Assembly (NCBI GenBank): GCA_024196135.1
Contig: JAMQCK010000847.1
Span: forward strand, 1 to 14,914
Direction of reading: 5' to 3'
Origin: Pleurotus ostreatus/Saccharomyces cerevisiae fusant
Lineage: Eukaryota > Opisthokonta
DNA: 14,914 nucleotides
The notes beneath the pieces were generated by a model. That model did no database searches and was not told the origin of the DNA. It saw only the letters and a list, made by a program, of their open reading frames with translations. Both the position numbers and the translations under genes were made by a program. Shown piece after piece: positions 8,469-14,914 of the stretch (position 1 is the stretch's first letter; every line of letters starts with the position of its first letter).

Positions 8469-8494
8469 GTTAGCGTGGATATTACCCCGCTAAC
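8469..8494. repeat. 7-bp stem, 12-nt loop inverted repeat
   Basis: GTTAGCG (8469-8475) and CGCTAAC (8488-8494) are perfect inverted repeats around the loop TGGATATTACCC. The loop contains TATTAC. No replication protein gene is recognisable nearby, so it is listed only as structure. Confidence 0.5.
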
Positions 8495-9453
8495 ATATCA
8501 TCCTCGCCAGGGGAAAGTTGGGGCAACGACGCGGGGCGTGGGGGAAGCGAGTTGCGGTCTTCAAACGTTAAAGGCTATAAGAGTCAAGTCGCCGGTAGTC
8601 ACGGTATAAGACGTACCTCCCATAGGAACATGTTCCATCATAAATCCATAAGGCCTCGCAAAACACCCGGTGACACCTCACCGTATTCAGCCTGCGCTGC
8701 AAGCGCGCTCGGAGAAGGCACGGCAAGTAGACCGCGCATATGTCGATGACGGTCTGCGTACGTTGCGACATACGATAGAACGCCGCACGCATCGATGACA
8801 CGCACCTGTTGAAGAAGATAGCGGGGATTACTAGACATGCGATCCGTTCGCGCGCGATAGAGCATGGATCTACTGCTCAGAACACCGAGAAGGCGCCCTA
8901 ATGAGCGACGTCGGGTCCGCACCTACGCCAGGCCGCATCGAGCTGGGTCGTAGAACTGATCCATCGCCGGTCAACGATCCATTCCTGTAAAGCGACAGGC
9001 CAACACCCCTCTAATCGCGACTTACGCGTGCACGCGCAGTCCCCGGCGCATGTGAGGTACGAAGACCTGCCTTCTACAGCTTCAGACGAAGCAGGAGGTC
9101 GACGTCTGTGGCATAGACGCTGGTCAGCTGAGCTCATTACGGTAGACCATGCACGCACCGGTGAGAAGACGGATAGACGAGGGGGACCCCAAAAATCGTC
9201 TGAATGTGCATGGTAGAGGCACCTGACGATGGCGAAAAGGCCCGCGAAAAAAGAAGGGACGAATGCAGCTCACTGTCAAGTTCGAGCTGGCAGCTGCAAT
9301 TCTGCTATCCAGTGGCACCGATGGCTGTTGCGATCTCGGCGAGTCGGTCCCCCGCCATCGCATCGCGACATGAAAGGCGACGGTCGGGGCACGAACGCCG
9401 CCCGACGTCATGCAGCCTACCGCCCTGCGCTCAATGGCCTGTGAAGCCACCGC
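8495..9453. other. Stretch with no identifiable gene
   Basis: Only short overlapping frames without recognisable domains are seen. A 12-bp palindrome GGAACATGTTCC sits at 8625-8636; a few palindromes of this length are expected by chance in a window of this size. Confidence 0.5.
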
Positions 9454-9491
9454 TGACATGACCGCCCAGCGTTGACATGACCGCCCAGTGT
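9454..9491 (+). repeat. 19-bp tandem duplication
   Basis: TGACATGACCGCCCAGCGT (9454-9472) is followed directly by a copy differing at one base (9473-9491). The near identity suggests a recent duplication. Confidence 0.9.
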
Positions 9492-9923
9492 TCGACGTAG
9501 TCAATAGAAGGGTTGATAGCCGGTAGAAGGCTCGCATGCTTACTCACAGTAGGTAACCGCGGTGCGGAATAGGGGATAGGCTGGCGGTGACGAGAGGGTG
9601 CGCGGAATTAATGGTGACGCGATCCTGGGCTTGTATAGTGACGGCAGGGCAAACTGCGTTGGGAAGCGAGCGGGTCGGCTGGGCGAGAGCATGTCAGAGG
9701 AAATCGGTTCGCTTGCGCTGAGCACGGTTTGGATGAGATAGAACGTCGCTAAGACAAGTAATGGACGATTAAGGACGGTGGCGCGCTCACGCACGCTTCA
9801 TACGCTTTCCGTCCTTGTTGCCCTCTTCACCATGCTCAGATCGCACCCTCAAACAGTAGTCGATATGCCACCGTATCGCAAAGGAAGTCAGGAGGCCTCT
9901 TAGACAAGCAGTACGAATTCTGA

Positions 9924-10115
9924 AAAGACAATGAGCATAAGTCACCGGCGAAGACATTGTACTCGCCTAAAAAGGAAGGTAATGGTCTATTGTACTCCGG
10001 CGGAAGTAAAAACAAGGCGGCAATGTCCGGCAGGTCCCTTCCCTCCGGCGGAGACAAACATAAGGCTGCCTCTACGTCCCCGTGTGATAACGGGGGTGAT
10101 AGGCATGGTCACTAA
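9924..10115 (+). other. Open frame with an internal peptide-like repeat; possible exon fossil
   Basis: One plus-strand frame is open from after the TGA at 9921 to the TAA at 10113. It has no ATG before 10023. It contains SGGSKNKAA (from 9996) and SGGDKHKAA (from 10044), 48 bp or 16 codons apart. The two Ala codons differ only at third positions. A third, weaker copy (ACCGGCGAAG at 9944) lies 51 bp upstream. The composition is Lys, Ser and Gly rich. I cannot name a protein family; it could be a disordered segment of an exon or a decayed repeat. Confidence 0.2.
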
Positions 10116-10960
10116 AGGTGGAGATCCAAGCGACGTATATGCGCGGGTCCGAGGAGGTAGATTCCGTATGGTCAACGAAGCTGCCTAGTCAATCTTCCGA
10201 AATGAACACCAGCTATAGCGTCGTCCACAAACGTACGTGACATTACTTACAATAGACATCTACTCTCCACATCGCGCGACGATAGTCACCCCGCGTGGCG
10301 ATTAACACCCTCAACGTGCTCGTCGTCATCAACAGCAGTCGCGCCTTGCCCTGTCTCACCGCGAACGTGGACGCTATCTTCCCGCGCGTGCCGCAGACGC
10401 CCTTGATAGCATACCGTACCGCAGATTATCCACCGCATGCGCTGGATAACCGAGGACGTACGAGATAATCCTTTCTGTTCGCGTAAATCTTGTCCGCTTG
10501 CGTAAATCCCCAACGGACGAACCGCCAGTAAACCGCAAGATCACACTCCAGGCTACTCGAGGTCAGCTTCATGTTCGGAGAAATCTACCGCGAGGGCGCG
10601 ACTTGCCCGAACGGGAAAGAATGCGCAAAGGGTACGGCTCGCGGGGATGGAGAAGCGCGGAGGCGGGAGGGCGAGAGCCTCGTGCTACGTGCGCGAGGTA
10701 AAATTGTGCTAGAAATTTTCGGTATACGCAATCATACGCGATAAGATGCGAAAAATCGCCGCTGAAGAGGGAGGACCGGGGTCGGCGAAAGGCGCTTGCT
10801 TCAGCACGGTCAACTAGAGGCAGAATGGCGAAAGGGATTCGAGCCGCGTCGGACCGTACCGGTGGTAACAGGGAGGAGTGGCGGACTTGAAGGAAGTTGA
10901 ACATTGGTGGCAAGATCGCGCGCGGGCCCCTCGAATCCTTGCTCGAATATACACCGTCAG
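10116..10960. other. Stretch with no identifiable gene
   Basis: No domain or RNA gene is recognised. A palindrome-like element, TTATCCA and TGGATAA around a 10-bp centre, lies at 10426-10449. A 9-bp direct repeat GCGTAAATC starts at 10481 and 10500. Confidence 0.5.
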
Positions 10961-11437
10961 TCACTTGACGAGCTCGAAGCTGCTCGAAGTCCGCTCAGTC
11001 GCGCGCCACAGGGTCCTCGTAAAGCTAAAGACGCCTTTGGGTGTATCGAAGCGCTGTGTGGCCGAGACAGGGAAGGTGGCGTCGGCTGAAGATGCCGACT
11101 AACCTTCCCCTGATCCTCACCTCGAACCCAAGTTGAACCCCGTTCTGGTGCGCCCGCAATGAAGACAGCCGATAGTCGACAAGGCCAAAATGAGAGCAAC
11201 GACCTTCGAGAGGTAAACAAGGACGCGCGTGATGAAGAGCAGCGGAGCCGGCGGGACGAGATTGGCACGAAGAAGAGCAGGACTGTCGTGAATCTTGGGG
11301 AAGCACCGAAACGTGATGAGGAGCGCGAGTGACACAGCGAAGTCCGGGGGTGGGGGTGACCGGGCTTGTTGACGAGATGGAAGAACGCACCCGGCGACCA
11401 GACTGGGGTTTGTTTGACCTTTGAGCGGCTCAACCAA
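10961..11437 (-). pseudogene. Possible spliced gene fragment with a hydrophobic segment (weak)
   Basis: On the minus strand a canonical intron is visible at 11120-11054 (donor GTGAGG, branch-like GCCGAC, acceptor CACACAG, 67 bp). The downstream exon reads RFDTPKGVFSFTRTLWRAT and ends in a TGA at 10963-10961. The in-frame upstream exon reads GLVDYRLSSLRAHQNGVQ. A different frame of the same DNA (about 11340-11160) encodes a strongly hydrophobic run, APLLFITRVLVYLSKVVALI, with codon choice typical of this gene-rich fungal type. The two cannot be joined into one model without a frame change, and no ATG is found. It could be a broken membrane-protein gene. The opposite strand also has a 57-codon charged frame (11159-11332), so strand assignment is uncertain. 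Confidence 0.2.
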
Positions 11438-11530
11438 TGCTCAGAAGAAAAGGTCTTCGCTGCGGACGAGACCTAGGGTCACTTGACCGTGTTCGGTGGA
11501 CAAGACAGGCGCGCCGTTAGAAGAGAAGGG

Positions 11531-11554
11531 GCCCGGGCGTGTACCAGCCCGGGC
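11531..11554. repeat. Pair of GCCCGGGC palindromes 16 bp apart
   Basis: The 8-bp self-complementary sequence GCCCGGGC occurs at 11531-11538 and again at 11547-11554, separated by GTGTACCA. Because each is its own inverse, the pair can also form a hairpin. No role can be assigned. Confidence 0.6.
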
Positions 11555-11855
11555 GATCTGCGCCGTTCAAATCCAGTCCGTCAACGAGGAGAGGTCACAG
11601 GGAGCGCAGAGAGGCGCAGCGTCGGTGCCGGCCCGTCCGACGGTTATGTGGCGCAGCGTGGATACGGTGGCGTTGCCATGCCCTTGAGGCGGGGGCAACA
11701 GCCATGACGCCCCCCGGCCCGAGGCAAGGCGCCACCTGCTCGTCGTCTGGCTCCCTGTTCTCGCCCGCCACGCACCTGCTCCTCCACCTGACTTCGAACT
11801 TCACCTCCGCCAGCCAGCCCATCGCACTCGCTCCTGACCGGCCGCGGACCTGTGC
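11555..11855. other. Stretch with no identifiable gene
   Basis: Long frames are open on the plus strand because the region is pyrimidine-rich with few stops. The translations are low-complexity Ser, Pro, Arg and Leu mixtures without recognisable motifs. Confidence 0.5.
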
Positions 11856-12465
11856 TTACTGGCTGCGGACTTGCTCCGGGGCCTTGGGCTCGACGGAACA
11901 TTGGCGGGACGACGGAATGATGTGTGCCACGCGACCGGAGAAGGGCGCTCGGAACGGAGGCTTTCTGACAATCACGTGGGAGTGCCCGCCTTCCTTCCCC
12001 GAAGCGCCCGCCACTCTTCCTCGGAACGTCGACCACCGTTCCCTGGCGTGCTCGCCGCTGACCTTCCCCGCAGTCGTCACCTCTTCGCACGTCTTCCGTG
12101 CCGAAGTCGCGTCGAACAGTCTCCCCACGTCCTCCCCGCTTCTTCTTGCCTCCGCGTCTTTACGCCTGTGAAGCCGTTGAATTATCCGTTGCTCGTAGAC
12201 TTTCGCCGCGTCGTCCCTATGCCTGGGTTGACGGCTATCCCTCAAGCTTACCTCCCGTCTTCAACGTGCCATATCCTGTCCTCGAAACGTCACCCTCATC
12301 TCCAATATTCAGCCTGAACTTTGACGTGACCTTGACCGACTTCATCCTGCCCGTCCAACGAACTTCCGCCTTGACGTTCCTTGACGGCTCGTCCCGCCTG
12401 ACCCGACTGTGGGTGAACGCCGCCACCAACGCACGCGCGCCACCCACAGCAAGGGAACCTCGCAT
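11856..12465 (-). pseudogene. Possible gene fragment on the minus strand (weak)
   Basis: An ATG at 12465 opens a 76-codon frame, MRGSLAVGGARALVAAF onward, through RWTGRMKSVKVTSKFRLNI to a TAG at 12235. A strong donor GTAAGC lies near its end (12251). A second frame, open from about 12245 to a TAA at 11856, contains DDAAKVYEQRIIQRLHRRKD and KPPFRAPFSGRVAHIIPSS. Joining them in frame at the GTAAGC donor would require an intron of only 29 or 35 bp, shorter than any other intron here. The strand is purine-rich, which alone can make translations look protein-like. No domain is recognised. I regard it as a possible broken or mis-modelled gene. Confidence 0.2.
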
Positions 12466-12898
12466 CGTGTCTCGTCCGTGGCAATGAACTTGACATGACC
12501 GGCGCAGCAATACTCGAAGAGGAAGAACACGACACGCTGACCGTGTGGAATGAACAGGACGCCGATCAAAACCAGGTTCTGTTCTACCGCGGAACGCACT
12601 CCTGCAGAGATGGCAGGCGCATCTGCAGACGGACCGCGCGCCTGCAGAGACGACGCTGCTGCGCAGCGCGCAGATGCCGCTCGATTGCCCTCCGCGCGCG
12701 CAATCGTCCACGCGAAGCCCTTCCATCCCTGCAGCGCTAAAACGTCATCGTCGTCGGGTAGGCGGGAAGCAGGTGGTTGCCGTCCGCATCGAGGGGGTTG
12801 CAAGTTCGACGGATCGAGCGGCTGCGGTCCGCCTCGAGCGACCGCGAAATCTTCTGGTTCGTCGCGAATACCGCAAAAGCCGAGCGCGGGGACGTTGA
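12466..12898. other. Stretch with overlapping long frames but no identifiable gene
   Basis: A 204-codon minus-strand frame (12956-12342) and an 81-codon plus-strand frame starting with ATG at 12495 (MTGAAILEEEEHDTLTVW) overlap here. Neither shows a recognisable domain, and both lose coding character after 12600, where CTGCAGA recurs at 12602, 12623 and 12642 with a spacing near 20 bp. Confidence 0.4.
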
Positions 12899-12948
12899 GA
12901 AGTGCGGCCTGCTGAGCGACCTGGAAGTGCGGCCTGCCGAGCGAGATC
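12899..12948 (+). repeat. 25-bp tandem duplication
   Basis: Units 12899-12923 and 12924-12948 share GAAGTGCGGCCTGC and GAGCGA, with one mismatch in the first 21 bases. Confidence 0.9.
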
Positions 12949-13142
12949 CTGCGCATGTGTTCCCAGCAAAGGCTATTTCTCGGTCGTTACGGACATATGA
13001 TGGTTGGACAGACGATAGGGTGGAATAGGGCGTCGAGCAGGGGGCAACAAGCGAGACGCGCGTCATGGTAATTATCGATAGGGACAAGTACGTAGAAGTA
13101 AAGCTTCAGGAATGTAGGCGAGCAGACACGCATGGCCGGTAG

Positions 13143-13276
13143 CGAGGAGTAACAAGCGGTCCAGGGCGAGAAGAGTAACAAGCAGGCGAGAGGGGTAGCA
13201 TGCAGGCGAGAGGGGTAGCATGCAGGCGGAAGGGGTAGCATGCAGGCCAGAGGAGTAACAAGCAGGTAGCATGCGG
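13143..13276 (+). repeat. 20-bp minisatellite
   Basis: Five full 20-bp units, 13167-13186, 13187-13206, 13207-13226, 13227-13246 and 13247-13266, have the consensus CGAGAGGGGTAGCATGCAGG. Partial copies lie on both sides (13143-13166 and 13267-13276). Units two and three are identical. The outer units carry AGTAACAAGC in place of GGTAGCATGC. Confidence 0.93.
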
Positions 13277-13404
13277 TAGGCGGACAGGGTCTTGAATATT
13301 CTTGACGCAGGAACGAGGCTGTTGCAGGTACGAGCGGGGACGATGAGAAGAGGGGGACAGGCGGACGGCCGCCTGTGGCGCGGGGGACTGATAGGGGAGG
13401 AGTA

Positions 13405-13418
13405 ATTGAATATTCAAT
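13405..13418. repeat. 14-bp AT-rich palindrome
   Basis: ATTGAATATTCAAT is perfectly self-complementary. Its core TTGAATATTC also occurs at 13292-13301. About one 14-bp palindrome is expected by chance in a window of this length. Confidence 0.5.
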
Positions 13419-13448
13419 ATACGAGAGCAGTGATGATTTGGGCGACGA

Positions 13449-13500
13449 GTATTCAGACGAGGGGAACGATTATTCAGTGAGGGGAACGACTATTCAGTGA
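13449..13500 (+). repeat. 20-bp tandem duplication
   Basis: GGGGAACGATTATTCAGTGA (13461-13480) is followed by a copy with one mismatch (13481-13500). A truncated copy, GTATTCAGACGA, precedes them at 13449-13460. Confidence 0.9.
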
Positions 13501-14579
13501 GACCAGCGATGCCGTCACCATCGAGGACGGCCTGCGCGCGGTCGCATGTGTTTCGTCATAGCCAAGATGCCAGCAAAGGGCCTGGGGTGTCACCGAACAT
13601 CGTCATCGCTCGAGTCGAGGGTGGCAGACACTTGATCGAGCATCGAGTGATTAGATGCGGTTTGAGGCGTCTGGACAAAGGGGAGGCAGGGAAATCGTGG
13701 AGAGGTGGTGTGCGGTGCAGTCGAGCGTGAAAGAGCGTTGGAGCGAGGGCTGGACGCGCAACAAGTGCTGTCGAATCAGGCGTCAGGTGCCCTTCGTGGG
13801 CTACAGCAGAAGTCCAGGAAATGAAGCGAGGCAGGCGAGGCGAGGCAAAGCAGATGGGTCGTGTGATGCTCGCGAATGAAACCAGGCGCGCAGAACTGAG
13901 GTGCTGCTGGGAGCGCGGCGAGGTCGGAGGCTCGTTCGGCGGCGCTCGTCTTTCTTGATCCTGGCGCCCCGCACGCACGAAAAGTTATCGGAGCGGAGAA
14001 AGAGACGCGGGAGAGGAGTACGGCTTCGCGGATTCGCCGGGCTGTGATTGCTGTCCGGCGGGAGGACGGGTCGCGCGTGATGCTCGGGGGAGGAGGGCGA
14101 GCAGGCAAGGTGGTGCGGGGGAAGGAGCAAGCAGGGCTAGCGATGGCAGCGATTAGTCGCGGGTGCGCGTTGTGCCAGCAGCGTGGGGGACACCGTTTGC
14201 TGCACGAGCAGGGCAGGACTGATGCATGCTGATAATGTGTCAGAGCGCGCGGGGAGATAATCAGCAGCCACACGCAGGCGAGCGAGCCGGTGCAGGGTGC
14301 GCTCGTGAGCCGGCTCGAGGTCCGCTCGCGGGCACCCGCGGGACGGCGGGCCGGGGCGGGAGCACTCAGCGAGACCGGGTGGTCGGATAAAGGCGAATTT
14401 CTGGACCAAGGGTGACGCGCGCTCCGAGGAGGGAAAGGGGACTGGTCTGCAGCCGACCTTTGTGCGCGGGCAGAGGGCAGGGGCAGGCGAGCCGGGAGAA
14501 CGATAGCGGGGGTGGCGGACAGGCGGGGAGATCGCAGATCTGATTGCCAGCATGCGCGAACGGAGGACCCCGGAATATA
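13501..14579. other. Purine-rich stretch with no identifiable gene
   Basis: The plus strand becomes strongly G and purine rich toward 14500. This leaves long stop-free frames on the minus strand (288 codons at 14642-13776), but their translation is an Arg, Ser, Pro and Ala mixture with no domain, and neighbouring frames are equally open. I do not call a gene. Confidence 0.5.
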
Positions 14580-14586
14580 CGCACAA

Positions 14587-14760
14587 AGGCCGTCCAGCGG
14601 TGCGGATAAATCTTGGGGGTCCCGGCCGGTAGGCCGGTCCAAAAAATGGATAAATTGGGAGCTTGAGGGCGCGGAGGCCGGCCCAAAAACGCGGATATGT
14701 ACGGGGTATGCGGTGAAGCCGTCCTGAAAAAACGGATACCTGGACCCCGGTTCGAACTAC
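14587..14760 (-). repeat. Four degenerate 43-44-bp repeats
   Basis: Units begin (plus-strand coordinates) at 14587, 14631, 14675 and about 14717. On the plus strand they share AGGCCGGTCC, then an A-run (absent in the first), then GGATA. The last unit runs into the tRNA-like head. On the minus strand the pattern reads TATCC, a T-run, then GGACCGGCCT. Confidence 0.75.
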
Positions 14761-14802
14761 CGGCCGCCCTCCAATTGGGACGCGCGCCAGACCATTGAGC
14801 CA
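14748..14802 (-). promoter_or_regulatory. Pol III internal promoter-like A box and B box
   Basis: TGGCTCAATGG (14802-14792) matches the A-box consensus TGGCNNAGTGG with one difference. AGTTCGAACCG (14758-14748) resembles the B-box consensus GGTTCGANNCC with two differences. Confidence 0.5.
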
Positions 14803-14914
14803 TTCTATGGGCAAGTGCTGGAGGACGGTGGGAAACCTGATAGCTCCCCACGCTCATTGGCACTTTCTCCCACTGTCAGACTTGATCTTCCGAAGAACAG
14901 CGGTGCGTGCGGTA

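Larger units (their letters stand above)
14580..14809 (-). mobile_element. SINE-like retroelement with a tRNA-like head
   Basis: Read on the minus strand from 14809. An A-box-like TGGCTCAATGG (14802-14792) and a B-box-like AGTTCGAACCG (14758-14748) start 44 bp apart, the spacing found in intron-less tRNA genes. The acceptor halves do not pair and the anticodon arm is irregular, so this is not a functional tRNA. After the head come four degenerate 43-44-bp repeats with TATCC and T-rich tracts. The total of about 230 bp fits a tRNA-derived SINE. A TTTTTT run (14732-14727) just after the head would end Pol III transcription early, so the unit may instead be a short Pol III gene relic. Ends are approximate; no target-site duplication was found. 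Confidence 0.5.

Noticed and set aside
8625..8636. Palindrome GGAACATGTTCC as an operator
   Set aside because: A few 12-bp palindromes are expected by chance in 15 kb, and no gene start is nearby.
11565..11576. B-box-like CGTTCAAATCC on the plus strand
   Set aside because: No A box lies at tRNA spacing upstream and the flanking bases form no T-arm stem.
11539..12171. 210-codon plus-strand open frame
   Set aside because: Pyrimidine-rich strand giving Ser, Pro and Leu-rich translation; no domain and no supported start context or splicing pattern.
13167..13266. CRISPR array
   Set aside because: Units are directly adjacent with no spacers and the genome is fungal; this is a minisatellite.
13776..14642. 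288-codon minus-strand open frame, the longest in the window
   Set aside because: The region is purine-rich on the plus strand, several frames are equally stop-poor, and the translation is low-complexity Ser, Pro, Arg and Ala without any domain.
14738..14809. Functional tRNA gene
   Set aside because: Box spacing fits, but the acceptor halves do not pair, the D arm is poor and the anticodon loop would have eight bases.

Overview
The window looks like nuclear DNA of a basidiomycete fungus, most likely an Agaricomycete. The main evidence is a gene of the DUF6534 membrane-protein family, which is greatly expanded in mushroom-forming fungi. It is cut into 17 small exons by introns of mostly 47-65 bp with typical fungal CTRAY branch points. 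The DNA is moderately GC-rich and shows no bacterial operon layout.

Layout. Positions 1-540 hold nothing I can identify. A CCAAT box and TATA box (545-604) lead into gene 1 (717-2666, + strand), a complete seven-helix DUF6534 protein of 335 aa. Gene 2 (3143-3553, - strand) is an intron-free CDS for a 136-aa protein with a mitochondrial presequence. It points tail-to-tail at gene 1, and its 3' UTR probably carries one intron and an AATAAA signal. The two genes share only an intergenic 3' region; nothing suggests a common pathway.

From about 3.8 kb to the end I find no recognisable conserved protein. This 11-kb stretch holds scattered fragments with some coding character or good splice signals (6783-7421 +, 9924-10115 +, 10961-11437 -, 11856-12465 -), none of which I can identify. 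It also holds a dense cluster of GGCGCC palindromes (5519-6342), several short tandem duplications with periods near 20 or 25 bp, a 20-bp minisatellite (13143-13276), and, at the right end, a SINE-like element on the - strand (about 14580-14809). That element has a tRNA-like A-box/B-box head followed by four degenerate 43-44-bp repeats.

The firmest unusual points are: two consecutive GC-AG introns in gene 1; a 20-bp minisatellite that fills the space between branch point and 3' splice site of its intron 9; a possible alternative last intron whose donor overlaps the stop codon; and the SINE-like element. I did not find a recognisable new defence, mobile or metabolic system. Most of the long open frames in the right two thirds look like by-products of base composition.
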